A DNA stretch of 64,000 nt, taken from positions 62,001-126,000 of the forward strand of contig MKTX01000008.1 in the NCBI GenBank assembly GCA_001898465.1. Direction: 5' to 3'. The position numbers and the translations under genes were made by a program. The notes under the pieces are model-generated. The model was not told where the DNA came from, searched no databases, and saw only the letters and a list, made by a program, of their open reading frames with translations. This DNA comes from Sphingobacteriales bacterium 39-19 (GTDB taxonomy: Bacteria; Bacteroidota; Bacteroidia; Chitinophagales; Chitinophagaceae). Positions 1 to 8,926 of this stretch are shown piece after piece; within the stretch, counting starts at the first letter, position 1; the number at the start of each line of letters is the position of its first letter.

Positions 1-35
1 TCCCTAATCTGTGATTCGTATTTGAGTAATGACAT
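1..35 (-). CDS. actC: Alternative complex III subunit ActC (NrfD-like), N-terminal fragment
   Basis: Only the first 11 complete codons lie in the window; the gene runs off the left edge. Reading from an ATG at 35 gives MSLLKYESQIR followed by an acidic residue, which resembles the start of NrfD-type quinol-oxidising membrane subunits of Bacteroidota. It lies 46 bases downstream of actB in the order actA-actB-actC, as in known act operons. ActC is the polytopic membrane subunit that oxidises menaquinol in alternative complex III. The identification rests on the short match and on gene order. Confidence 0.75.
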   Translation of the reverse strand, partial: MSLLKYESQIR

Positions 36-81
36 ATTAATTTATTACAGCAATAATTCTTATTAATAAAAATAAAACCTC

Positions 82-3000
82 TTATGAAGTCTTTTCCGTT
101 TCTTTCTTTTGTCCAGGCATGGAGTGCATTTCTGTTTCATCTGGTACGGGGTAAATATTATCCCGGTCAGTATTTCTCACTTTTGCCAGGTAACTTACGT
201 TGGGTAATACGTGTAATTGTTCCATTACGTAGAAGTTACGATCCTGCTGATCCACATGCCGTATTTTATATACATCGCTCTCTTTATCGTTTACATTACT
301 AAAGCTAATGGCATGTGTAGGACAAGCCTGCATACAAGCTGTTTTTACATTGCGAACAATGGATGGGTCGCCTTGCTTTTTCGCCTCCAGTTTACTGTCT
401 TGCAGACGTTGAACACAGAAAGAACATTTTTCAATTACCCCCCGGCTTCTTACGGTTACATCCGGATTCAGCACCATACGGGGCAGGTCTTCATTCATCA
501 TAAATACAACTTCATCTAAATCTTTTCCACGCAAAGGTTCCTGGTTATCGGGGAAGCTATCGGCGCCATTATAATCCAGCCAGTTAAACCGGCGAACTTT
601 ATAAGGGCAGTTGTTGGCACAATAGCGGGTTCCAATACAACGGTTATATGTCATTTGGTTGAGCCCTTCGCTACTATGGTTTGTTGCTGCTACGGGGCAC
701 ACATTTTCGCAAGGGGCATTATCGCAATGCTGGCATAGCATGGGTTGAAAAACCACATCGGGGTTTTCCATATCCCCGGCAAAATAACGGTCTATCCGAA
801 GCCAGTGCATATCATGATAGCGCTGTACCTGTATTTTTCCTACTACGCTTACATTGTTTTCTGCAGAGCAGGCAACTACGCAGGCGTGGCAACCGGTACA
901 GGTATTCAGGTCAATATTCATTCCCCATTTTATACCCGGCCTGTCGTAGGTGGGGTACATGGTACCATCTTTATTAAAGTCATCATAACCATGCGGTATG
1001 AGTTGTTCTTTCTCGTGGCGTGCTTCTTCCAAAACTTCTTTGGGATTGGCGATATAGCTTTTTAAATTGGTTTCATAAATCACCGGGCGATTTTCTGATG
1101 AACCATGAACCTGCATCTGTGCTAATGGATATACATTCGTACCCGATTTTTCGATGGTTGCAGGCGCTATATAAATATTATTGGTGCCATTAAATGAAGT
1201 AAAAATATATGCATTCTTTCCGGACTTATAGGCCGCCCTGCCAATTCTTTCATAGTTTACTTCATCTTTATCACTACGGCCTTTTCTTCCGTATCCTAAC
1301 GCAATGGCAATGGTACTTGCATGTAAGCCGGGAATAATCATGGCTGGCAGTTCTAATGAACGGCCATTTACGGTAACTTTCACAACCGGTTTTTCGGGTG
1401 TTACTTCATATTTATCGGCCTGGCGCTGATTATTTAAAAGATCTAACCCCAATAAGGATTTACCCATGGCCGGGCTTATCATGGCATAATTATCCCAGGT
1501 AACCCGGGTAATAGGATCCGGCAGTTCCTGCAACCATGGATTGTTTGCATGGTTCCCGGTACCTATTGAAACTTTTTCGTAAAGAACTACTTCTATATTG
1601 CCAGATTTTACGGCTGCCAGTTTGGAGGCAGCTTCAGCAAGGAGTGCCCCGTTATATGCCGCACTGCCTGCAGGCATTACCGCCGGTTCTACCACGCCAT
1701 CCTGTAGCGCTTTATCCCAATTTGTTTCGCCGCCAAACTTAGCCGTCCAATAATCTTTTAAGTAGCTATAATAATCATTTTGTGTACCCGCATTTACAAT
1801 AACAGCGGCCGGTGCTTTAGCCACAGCACTATCATGGGCAGGGGCTGCCGATGTATTTACAGTAAGCTTAAATAAAGATTCCTGGAAAGGCCTGGTTTTG
1901 AATAAAGGGTTAATAGCCGGCTGTATCATACTGATATAACCGGTTTGCGGCTCTGCATCACCCCAGCTTTCCAGCCAGTGACTGGATGGTATAATATATT
2001 TGCAGTACTCAGAAGTTTCATCCATCGTACTGTTATATGAAACGGATACCGGTAATTTGGCTAACCCATCAGCAAATTTTTTGCCATCTGCCAGGGTGTA
2101 AACCGGGTTACAATCATAAATTAATAAAGCGCCTATATTGCCTGCCATTACATCGTTAGCCAGCTGCATCATTTCTGTATCTAATCCCTTGGCCCTGTTA
2201 TTTGTAACCGCCCAGTTAATGGTAGTACCATTTGCTCCAATAGCTTCGTTGATGGCATTTACAACAACCTGCACATTTACATCGTTACTTCCGCAAACCA
2301 CCAAACCTGCGCCTTTGGCAGCATTTAATTGTGCCACGGCCAGGTCAATTCCTTTTACCAGTTTAGCATCATTAAGGGCAGGTGGGTTTCCGCTTCCTGT
2401 TAATTTTGCCAAAATATGTAAAGCCACAGCTCCTACTTCTGAGGGCTTATGCGTAAAGCGATCATCGGCATTGCTACCGGTAAGGCTTAGGGTACTTTCA
2501 AAATGAATATGGCGGCTTAATTGAGGATTGTCTTTATTGATCCTGCGATTTACGGCATACCCCTTGCTGAACTCTACAGGGCTAATCCAGGTACCCAGGA
2601 AATCGGCGCCCAGGCTTACAATCGTTTTTGCTTTATCAAACTGGTAGGCGGGAATTGCCCTTTTACCATAATTGGCTTCATTTGCCATAAGGATACCGCT
2701 ATAGCTTACTGCATCGTATTGTACATGTTTGCTACCGGGGTATTTTGCTAAAAATTTAGCAATAAGATCAAGCGTAGTAGGTGAATTTACTGTAGATGTG
2801 AGTAAAACCACAGGCTTGCCATTTACAGCAGCCAATCCATCGGCCAGCATTTTATCAATAGCGGCAAAACTGGTTACTTCTTTATGATCATTACCACTTA
2901 ATTGTAAAGGATGGCGTAAACGGGTGGGATCGTACAGATCCAATACACTGGACTGAACACGGGCACTGGTACCGCCTTTTGTAATAGAAGACATTTCATT

Positions 3001-3363
3001 TCCTTCTATTTTAATAGGTCTGCCTTCCCGCTGTTTTACCAATACACTGATGGCTTCCCCGGCATTGATGTAAGTGCTGGCATAATAATTAGCGATACCG
3101 GGAATTACATCATCAGGTCGGTGCAGGTAAGGAACCGTTTTACGTACGGGTGTTTTACAACTTGCTGCAATAGCTGCGGCTGCCGTACTGAAGCCAAGAT
3201 ATTTTAAGAAATCTCTGCGGGGCGTTTTTGCATCGAGTAAACCTTTACTATCTAACTCTTCTATAGGAAGCAACTCTTCATTAAATTCTTTCTTCACTGA
3301 TTCCTGAAAAGCTTCAGACTGGGTCAACTCACCAAAATTTTGCCAGTATTTTTTGTTACTCAT
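82..3363 (-). CDS. actB: Alternative complex III iron-sulfur/molybdopterin-like subunit ActB
   Basis: A 1093-residue periplasmic subunit of alternative complex III, which passes electrons from menaquinol to cytochromes or oxidase. It has a twin-arginine signal (RR at residues 49-50, RRDFLKYLGF) followed by a lipobox-like IAASC with Cys69, so it may be both Tat-exported and lipidated. Residues of about 90-740 form the molybdopterin-oxidoreductase-like domain, which in this family carries no cofactor. Residues of about 815-1020 form a ferredoxin-like domain with CTGCHACVVAC, CQHCDNAPCENVCP, CIGTRYCANNCP and CSFC/CMQACP cysteine groups. This is the usual ActB1-ActB2 fusion. It lies between actA and actC and is surely co-transcribed with them. 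Confidence 0.95.
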   Translation of the reverse strand: MSNKKYWQNFGELTQSEAFQESVKKEFNEELLPIEELDSKGLLDAKTPRRDFLKYLGFSTAAAAIAASCKTPVRKTVPYLHRPDDVIPGIANYYASTYINAGEAISVLVKQREGRPIKIEGNEMSSITKGGTSARVQSSVLDLYDPTRLRHPLQLSGNDHKEVTSFAAIDKMLADGLAAVNGKPVVLLTSTVNSPTTLDLIAKFLAKYPGSKHVQYDAVSYSGILMANEANYGKRAIPAYQFDKAKTIVSLGADFLGTWISPVEFSKGYAVNRRINKDNPQLSRHIHFESTLSLTGSNADDRFTHKPSEVGAVALHILAKLTGSGNPPALNDAKLVKGIDLAVAQLNAAKGAGLVVCGSNDVNVQVVVNAINEAIGANGTTINWAVTNNRAKGLDTEMMQLANDVMAGNIGALLIYDCNPVYTLADGKKFADGLAKLPVSVSYNSTMDETSEYCKYIIPSSHWLESWGDAEPQTGYISMIQPAINPLFKTRPFQESLFKLTVNTSAAPAHDSAVAKAPAAVIVNAGTQNDYYSYLKDYWTAKFGGETNWDKALQDGVVEPAVMPAGSAAYNGALLAEAASKLAAVKSGNIEVVLYEKVSIGTGNHANNPWLQELPDPITRVTWDNYAMISPAMGKSLLGLDLLNNQRQADKYEVTPEKPVVKVTVNGRSLELPAMIIPGLHASTIAIALGYGRKGRSDKDEVNYERIGRAAYKSGKNAYIFTSFNGTNNIYIAPATIEKSGTNVYPLAQMQVHGSSENRPVIYETNLKSYIANPKEVLEEARHEKEQLIPHGYDDFNKDGTMYPTYDRPGIKWGMNIDLNTCTGCHACVVACSAENNVSVVGKIQVQRYHDMHWLRIDRYFAGDMENPDVVFQPMLCQHCDNAPCENVCPVAATNHSSEGLNQMTYNRCIGTRYCANNCPYKVRRFNWLDYNGADSFPDNQEPLRGKDLDEVVFMMNEDLPRMVLNPDVTVRSRGVIEKCSFCVQRLQDSKLEAKKQGDPSIVRNVKTACMQACPTHAISFSNVNDKESDVYKIRHVDQQDRNFYVMEQLHVLPNVSYLAKVRNTDRDNIYPVPDETEMHSMPGQKKETEKTS

Positions 3364-3430
3364 ATTATTTAGCTAACCCAAATGGGTCTTTTAATCTCAG
3401 AATATATTTTTTTTAAACCCCTAAACACTT

Positions 3431-4729
3431 TTAATAATGGCATTTTTGGCACTCTGTACCGCCAATGCTTTCTACAGTTACACTATCCATTTTATGATTT
3501 TTTATATCGTTATGGAATTTTTCGTATATGCTGTAAAACTTATTGCCTTCACCGGTTTTATTATTGTAAAAATCAACTTTCGTTTCCCTGTGGCAGTTAA
3601 TACACCAGCCCATGCTGAGGTCGCTAAATTGTTTCACTTCTGCCATTTTTTGAATTTCGCCATGGCAGGTTTGGCACTGTTGTTTGCCCACTTTTACGTG
3701 TTGGCTATGATTAAAATAAACATGATCTGGCAGGTTATGAATTTTTACCCAGGCAATTGGTTTGGCACCATCGGGAATGCCATCGTTATTATTATCGGGT
3801 TTATATTGTTTGTTGGCAGCGTCCCACCCGGCATAAGCATACAGTTTTTTAATTTCGGCGGTTCCATCTACGGCCGATCCATCTTCCCGGACCAATTTTA
3901 AATCGCCTTTATATTCATTAATGGCCACGTGGCAATTCATACATACATTTACAGAAGGAATGCCCGCTTGTTTACTATCCTGTGCACCGCCATGGCAATA
4001 CAGGCAGCTTATTTGATTTACGCCGGCATGTACTTCATGAGAATAAAATATGGGTTGAACCGGTTTGTAATTTTTTTGCCGGCCCAGGCCGATGATCCCA
4101 TCTACCAGAAAATAACCTCCGATGGCAAACAATACAATTACCGCCAGCATGATATAAGCCTTATTACGATAGAATGGTACGGGTTCGCTTCTTTCAATCC
4201 CTTCTTTTTGATCGGTTAGTTTGCGCAGGTTGCTGTTTACTTGTAATAATATTAAAGCAACTACAGCAAGAATTAAGGTAAGAATACCGTAGAGGATTGA
4301 GTTATTATCTTCAGAACCTGTAGTGGATACCGCTGTTGCAGTTCCTCCCGGTGCTGTTTTAGGGGCTTCGGGTGCATAATTATCTACATATTTCATAATG
4401 GCATCAATCTCCTCATTTTTCAAAGAGGCGAAAGAGGTCATCATAGTAGGTTTCCATTTTTCGAATAATTCTTTTGCAAATGGATCCTTGGCAATCATGG
4501 CAGCCGGGTTGTGTACCCAATTGTAAATCCAATCGCCGGGTGGTACCCGGTCTTTCCAGCCTTTTAAGGCGGGGCCGGCAAAGTCTTTATCCACTTTGTG
4601 GCAACTGGCACAGTTTGCTTTAAAGAGGGCTTCCCCATCTTGTGCAGAAACAGTATTGGTTAAGGAGATACAAGCTAAGAGGAAAACACTTGTTAATATA
4701 ATCTGAACGATTTTGCGATTGCGTCTCAT
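3431..4729 (-). CDS. actA: Alternative complex III multiheme cytochrome c subunit ActA
   Basis: First gene of the act operon, 432 residues. I place the start at the ATG at 4729 because it gives a clean signal peptide (MRRNRKIVQII, hydrophobic core, cleavage near VSA-QD); an in-frame upstream start would add 14 unlikely residues. Six CxxCH haem motifs are present: CASCH near the N terminus in a monohaem cytochrome domain, then CLYCH, CMNCH, CQTCH, CINCH and CQKCH in the C-terminal pentahaem part. Two hydrophobic segments lie between them (starting near ILYGILTLIL and YIMLAVIVLF). ActA is the periplasmic electron-exit subunit. Confidence 0.94.
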   Translation of the reverse strand: MRRNRKIVQIILTSVFLLACISLTNTVSAQDGEALFKANCASCHKVDKDFAGPALKGWKDRVPPGDWIYNWVHNPAAMIAKDPFAKELFEKWKPTMMTSFASLKNEEIDAIMKYVDNYAPEAPKTAPGGTATAVSTTGSEDNNSILYGILTLILAVVALILLQVNSNLRKLTDQKEGIERSEPVPFYRNKAYIMLAVIVLFAIGGYFLVDGIIGLGRQKNYKPVQPIFYSHEVHAGVNQISCLYCHGGAQDSKQAGIPSVNVCMNCHVAINEYKGDLKLVREDGSAVDGTAEIKKLYAYAGWDAANKQYKPDNNNDGIPDGAKPIAWVKIHNLPDHVYFNHSQHVKVGKQQCQTCHGEIQKMAEVKQFSDLSMGWCINCHRETKVDFYNNKTGEGNKFYSIYEKFHNDIKNHKMDSVTVESIGGTECQKCHY

Positions 4730-4768
4730 ACAGTTGTCAACTTTGTGGAAAATATCCTTGTTCGTGTG

Positions 4769-4801
4769 CAAAAATAAGGTTCACTGCCCACATTGTATCA
4801 A
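4769..4801 (-). promoter_or_regulatory. Candidate promoter of the act operon
   Basis: On the minus strand an exact TAnnTTTG -7 element (TATTTTTG, 4776-4769) follows a TTG at 4801-4799 with a 22-base spacer, slightly longer than the usual 19-21. The predicted transcript would start about 35 bases upstream of the actA ATG. The consensus is established for Bacteroidota; the assignment is inference. Confidence 0.45.
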
Positions 4802-4958
4802 CATTTGTTAAATTTTTTTTTGCATACCTGTACTGCATTTCAGCGAATTGTTGCATTTTCACTTGATGAATTGTCATAATCTTGTAACAAAAAAAGCAGT
4901 GAAAAATTTGATTGTATAGCTTGTATGTTTTCACAAAGATTTACTGCATTTTTGCAAC

Positions 4959-5267
4959 ATGCTAAAAAAATTACAAAGCAAATGGAAGGTTAAAGGCTGG
5001 CGCTTTGCCCTTATTTTAATCACTTTCACATTAGGGGGCAGCCTCTGTGGATGGCTGGGAAGAAAGATTTTATTACTCACCGGTTTAGAAAAAAACATCT
5101 CCTGGTTTATCCTTTATATAATCCTGATCACCTTATTATGGCCTCTTTGTGTACTGCTGATAAGCATCTTTACCGGGCAATACCTGTTCTTTAAAACGTA
5201 TATTAAAAAAATATTTAGCCGGTTCTCTTCAAAAAAAAAACAAAAACAGCAAGCCGAACCGGCATAG
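4959..5267 (+). CDS. DUF6787 family membrane protein
   Basis: A 102-residue protein with two hydrophobic segments (about residues 16-40, containing GGSLCGWLGRK, and 46-73) and a lysine-rich cytoplasmic tail. It matches my memory of the DUF6787 family of small Bacteroidota membrane proteins, whose function is unknown. It is divergent from actA. Its last 50 bases are also open in the -1 frame, which runs into purN: the stop codon TAG (5265-5267) overlaps the first plausible purN codon by three bases. The tail is encoded by a run of ten A (5231-5240) that could allow slippage. Confidence 0.85.
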   Translation: MLKKLQSKWKVKGWRFALILITFTLGGSLCGWLGRKILLLTGLEKNISWFILYIILITLLWPLCVLLISIFTGQYLFFKTYIKKIFSRFSSKKKQKQQAEPA

Positions 5268-5827
5268 CCATTTTTGCAAGTGGCCAGGGAAGCAATGCAG
5301 CCCGTATCATTTCCTATTTTTCAAAACATCCTGCTGTAAGTATAAATCTAATTGTATGCAATAAACCTGCGGCAGGGGTATTGCAACATGCAAAAAATAA
5401 CGATATCCCCGTTCTGCTGATTGAAAAAGAAAAATTTTTTAAAGGGGATGCTTACCTCCCGGAATTAAAATTTTATAATATATCCTGGATTGTACTGGCA
5501 GGATTCTTATGGAAGATACCACCCTCGTTAATTCAAAATTTCAAAGGCCGTATCATCAATATCCATCCGGCATTACTACCCCAGTATGGGGGCAAGGGGA
5601 TGTATGGAAGGGCCGTTCATGAAGCCGTTTTAAAAAACAAAGATCCGCAAAGCGGTATTACCATTCATTATGTAGATGAACAGTACGATCATGGCGATAC
5701 CATTGTACAAGCTACCTGCCCCGTATTGAAAGAGGATACCCCCGAAAGCCTGGCTGCTAAAATTCATGACCTGGAATATGCTCATTTTGCACCCACTATT
5801 GAAAAACTTATCCTAAAAAATAATTGA
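5264..5827 (+). CDS. purN: Phosphoribosylglycinamide formyltransferase PurN, without a normal start codon
   Basis: PurN transfers a formyl group from 10-formyl-THF to GAR in purine synthesis. The frame encodes the full fold: IAIFASGQGSNA (phosphate loop), INIHPALLPQYGGKGMYG (catalytic Asn and His, folate site) and DEQYDHGDTI with the catalytic Asp. Counting from the ATA at 5264 gives 187 residues, the normal family length. No ATG, GTG or TTG occurs between the in-frame stop at 5216-5218 and the TTG at 5383-5381, which lies about 40 residues inside the domain and would delete the phosphate loop. Possible solutions are an ATA (5264) or ATT (5270) start, a -1 slip on the A10 run fusing it to the DUF6787 protein, or a sequence error. 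The next gene begins 20 bases downstream. Confidence 0.85.
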   Translation: MAIFASGQGSNAARIISYFSKHPAVSINLIVCNKPAAGVLQHAKNNDIPVLLIEKEKFFKGDAYLPELKFYNISWIVLAGFLWKIPPSLIQNFKGRIINIHPALLPQYGGKGMYGRAVHEAVLKNKDPQSGITIHYVDEQYDHGDTIVQATCPVLKEDTPESLAAKIHDLEYAHFAPTIEKLILKNN

Positions 5828-5847
5828 ATAAAATACCTTTACTATAA

Positions 5848-6543
5848 ATGAAAGTATTAATCGTTGATGATAATAAAATAGCCCGGTCTACGCTGGTTCA
5901 GCTGGCTGGCCAACTAAATTATATAACGCTTTGTGGCGATTACGATAACGCATTATCGGCATACAATCATTTGCAACAAGAACCGGTTGACCTCCTGCTT
6001 TTAGATATTGAAATGCCCGGCATTACAGGCATTGAACTTACCCGAAACCTGGGAAAAAATGCCCCCCTGATTGTTTTTATTACTTCAAAAAAGGAATATG
6101 CTGTAGAAGCCTATGACCTGAATGTGGTTGATTATATTGTAAAACCCATTCTTCCTTCCCGGTTTTTACAAGCCATGGAAAGGGCGAAAGAGGTTTTAGA
6201 AACAAAAAACGACCAGCTCCGGATTGACCGGGATGACATCCTCTTTATACGAGATGCCAATCTTGTACGCCGCATCAATAAAGCAGACATACTATTTATT
6301 GAAGCCATGGGCGATTATGTAAAAATTCATACCCCCCAAAAATACTTTGCCGTTCACAGTACATTAAAAAAAATGGAAGACCGCTTAAGCGCCCCGGGCT
6401 TTATAAAAGTTCATCGCTCTTATATAGTGGCGGTAGATAAAATAGATCAGCTGAAAGACGGAACCATCATCATTGGCGATAAAAGCATCCCCGTATCGGA
6501 TGCTTACCGGGCTCTCTTAAACAATCGCCTGAATATTATTTGA
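5848..6543 (+). CDS. LytTR-family response regulator
   Basis: A 231-residue two-component response regulator. Residues 1-120 form a receiver with the acidic pocket VDDN and phospho-acceptor Asp53 (LLLLDIEMPG), and the switch lysine lies in IVKPI. Residues of about 130-231 form a LytTR DNA-binding domain (ADILFIEAMGDYVKIHT, FIKVHRSYIV). LytTR regulators of Bacteroidota are often paired with 7TM-type kinases, but here the next gene is a hybrid kinase with its own receiver and Hpt. The gene lies 20 bases after purN and 90 bases before the kinase. Confidence 0.93.
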   Translation: MKVLIVDDNKIARSTLVQLAGQLNYITLCGDYDNALSAYNHLQQEPVDLLLLDIEMPGITGIELTRNLGKNAPLIVFITSKKEYAVEAYDLNVVDYIVKPILPSRFLQAMERAKEVLETKNDQLRIDRDDILFIRDANLVRRINKADILFIEAMGDYVKIHTPQKYFAVHSTLKKMEDRLSAPGFIKVHRSYIVAVDKIDQLKDGTIIIGDKSIPVSDAYRALLNNRLNII

Positions 6544-6633
6544 GTTTACAGATTGTTAATTGCAGCTAAAACAACGGGTAAATGATCACTTGTTTTTTAA
6601 AATTCCTGTAACTTACAATACACTTGAAATAAC

Positions 6634-8817
6634 TTGAAATTATTTACTAAAATCTTCCTGGCATCTGTTTTTACCAGTTCCATTTTACTGGTTATTTATT
6701 TACAATTTAATACCAGCAGAAGCATCAACCAATTAATACAGGGGAATGAAGACCTTATCCATGAGTTACAGGTAAAATCACAAACAGAAGTACTTCAAAA
6801 AAACATTGCTTCACTTGAAAATAAAATAAAATCTGCGGTAATAGAAGATTTACCCGATACCCGGCTCATTATAGACAGTGAATCAGAAAAAATAAAAACA
6901 ACTTTTCACCTGCTGGATACTTTAAAAACCGATCGCAGCATTGCACCCTTATTAGATCAACTGCACAAATTAATTGAAGAAAAGATTGCCTATAATACCG
7001 CCATTGCCGAAATATTCAATACCGAAGGTAAAGAGCGAGCGGAAGAAATGATCAATACCCATCAGGGAAGCCTGTTAAGTGACAGCATCAGGGCCAATAT
7101 CCGGTTAATAGACCTGGCACACCGGCAAACCATCACCAACCTGATTGAAAAAGCAGACAGGGAAGGCCAAAAGGCAAAAACCCTGGGAACAATTATGGGA
7201 TTAATTGCAGCGATGGCATCTATATTTACGTTTGGATACATCGCTTATAAAATGCGGGAACAGCAGCAATTAATAACCCGTTTAAAAATCTCAGAACAAA
7301 AAGCACTGGATGCCGCCAATATAAAAGAAAAATTTTTGTCGAACATGAGCCATGAGATAAGGACACCCCTTAATATTATCCTCGGCTTTACACAACAGCT
7401 ACAAAAAAAACCACTCGACCCGGATATTCAGGAAGAAGTGCGGATTATTGAACAATCGGGGAATAGTTTGCTCCATATTGTGAATGATATTTTAGACCTG
7501 TCAAAAATAGAAGCCGGGATGATGCGCATTGAAAAGGCCGCTTTTTCTATTCGGGATACCGTACAAAATGTAGAAAAAATGTTTGCCCCGAGAGCTGTTG
7601 CAAAAGGCCTAAACTTTAAGGTACATGTTGATTCTTCTATTCCTCAAATGGTAATAGGAGATGCTGAAAGGCTTATGCAGATTTTGGTAAACCTGGTGGG
7701 CAATGCTTTGAAATTTACCGGGCAGGGTAGCATTACCGTACGCATTATTGACCAGGGGCGGGTAAACACAAATATCAAATTAGGGATTGTTGTAAGCGAT
7801 ACCGGCGTAGGTATTGCCCCGCAAAAAATACAAAATATATTCAAACGATTCAGCCAGGCAGATGATGCCTTATCCCGTAAATACGGAGGTACCGGCCTGG
7901 GGCTGTCAATCGTATATGAACTGGTTACTTTACAGGATGGCAGTATACAAGTAGAAAGTGAGCCCATGAAAGGAACTACTTTTATTCTATCTATTCCATA
8001 CAGCACTTCGTACGCATCCCAAAGTATTGAAACCATAGACAATAAACCCGAAAACAATTTTATTGAATGGGGTAGTTATAAAATTTTACTGGCAGAAGAC
8101 AATAGCATAAACCGCCTTTTGCTTTCTAAAATTTTTACCGGCTGGGGCTTACAATTTGATGAAGCAAAAAATGGCCTGGAAGTATTGGCGTGTTTGAAAC
8201 AACATCATTACGATTTAATATTGATGGATGTACAAATGCCCGAAATGGATGGTTACCGTACAACAGAGGAAATACGCAATAAGTTACAGCTTACAATTCC
8301 TGTTATCGCCATGACGGCCCATGCCATGGCTGGTGAAAAGGAAAAATGTATCGCCCATGGCATGTCTGATTATATTGCCAAGCCCATCCGGGAAAAAGAA
8401 TTATTTAACCTGATACAAAAATGGTTACATGCTATTACAAATAAGGCACTTAATAAAACGGATACACAAAATTCATTTGCAACTATCCATTTAAACTATA
8501 TGCGTTCCATAAGCCAGGGAAATATTGATTTTGAAAAAAAAATAACCCAGGATTTTATGAACTGTATCCCCATTGAAATAAACAGCATAAAACAATATCA
8601 TTTACAAAAAGATATACCCGCCCTCCGGCAGGCGGCACATAACTTAAAAACCAGTATATCTATCATGGGTTTAACTGAAAAATTAAACCCTTTACTCGAT
8701 GAACTGGAATACAAATCTTTAACGGAGACAGAGTTCAATGATATTTTTAGTTCATTAGAAACCATTTGTAATGCCGCTCTTACAGAGGCCAGGCAATTTT
8801 ATATATCGTTATTATAA
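6634..8817 (+). CDS. Hybrid sensor histidine kinase with receiver and Hpt domains
   Basis: 727 residues, read from a TTG at 6634 that directly gives the first transmembrane segment (LFTKIFLASVF...). Between it and a second segment near residues 185-205 lies a helical extracytoplasmic sensor region rich in Lys and Glu. Then come HisKA with phospho-acceptor His240 (MSHEIRTPLN), HATPase_c (DTGVGIAP, GGTGLGLSIV), a receiver with Asp532 (LILMDVQMPEMDG) and a C-terminal Hpt domain with His669 (AAHNLKTS). It thus carries a complete four-step phosphorelay up to the Hpt. The natural acceptor may be the LytTR regulator encoded just upstream. Confidence 0.93.
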   Translation: MKLFTKIFLASVFTSSILLVIYLQFNTSRSINQLIQGNEDLIHELQVKSQTEVLQKNIASLENKIKSAVIEDLPDTRLIIDSESEKIKTTFHLLDTLKTDRSIAPLLDQLHKLIEEKIAYNTAIAEIFNTEGKERAEEMINTHQGSLLSDSIRANIRLIDLAHRQTITNLIEKADREGQKAKTLGTIMGLIAAMASIFTFGYIAYKMREQQQLITRLKISEQKALDAANIKEKFLSNMSHEIRTPLNIILGFTQQLQKKPLDPDIQEEVRIIEQSGNSLLHIVNDILDLSKIEAGMMRIEKAAFSIRDTVQNVEKMFAPRAVAKGLNFKVHVDSSIPQMVIGDAERLMQILVNLVGNALKFTGQGSITVRIIDQGRVNTNIKLGIVVSDTGVGIAPQKIQNIFKRFSQADDALSRKYGGTGLGLSIVYELVTLQDGSIQVESEPMKGTTFILSIPYSTSYASQSIETIDNKPENNFIEWGSYKILLAEDNSINRLLLSKIFTGWGLQFDEAKNGLEVLACLKQHHYDLILMDVQMPEMDGYRTTEEIRNKLQLTIPVIAMTAHAMAGEKEKCIAHGMSDYIAKPIREKELFNLIQKWLHAITNKALNKTDTQNSFATIHLNYMRSISQGNIDFEKKITQDFMNCIPIEINSIKQYHLQKDIPALRQAAHNLKTSISIMGLTEKLNPLLDELEYKSLTETEFNDIFSSLETICNAALTEARQFYISLL

Positions 8818-8827
8818 GTCGTTTTAA

Positions 8828-8842
8828 CGATAGTTTTTGCCG
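8828..8842 (+). promoter_or_regulatory. 15-base motif CGATAGTTTTTGCCG, copy 1
   Basis: An exact 15-base match to positions 12981-12995. Here it ends 84 bases before the ATG of the secreted protein gene at 8927; the second copy ends 81 bases before the ATG at 13077. Shared sequence and nearly equal spacing suggest an operator or promoter element used by both genes. The binding protein is unknown. Confidence 0.4.
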
Positions 8843-8926
8843 ATATACCTTTTTTACATCACCGGTGTATCTTTTTCTTACCAATTTTGGTAAAACAAAA
8901 TCATTACTATTAAAACAATACATGAT

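Noticed and set aside
4737..4934. Minus-strand open frame upstream of actA
   Set aside because: It overlaps the promoter region, has no family pattern and no start context; the actA signal peptide start at 4729 explains the sequence better.
6606..6640. Direct repeat ACTTGAAAT AACTTGAAAT at the kinase start as a regulator site
   Set aside because: The second copy overlaps the TTG start and coding sequence, and the AT-rich repeat is short enough to be chance.
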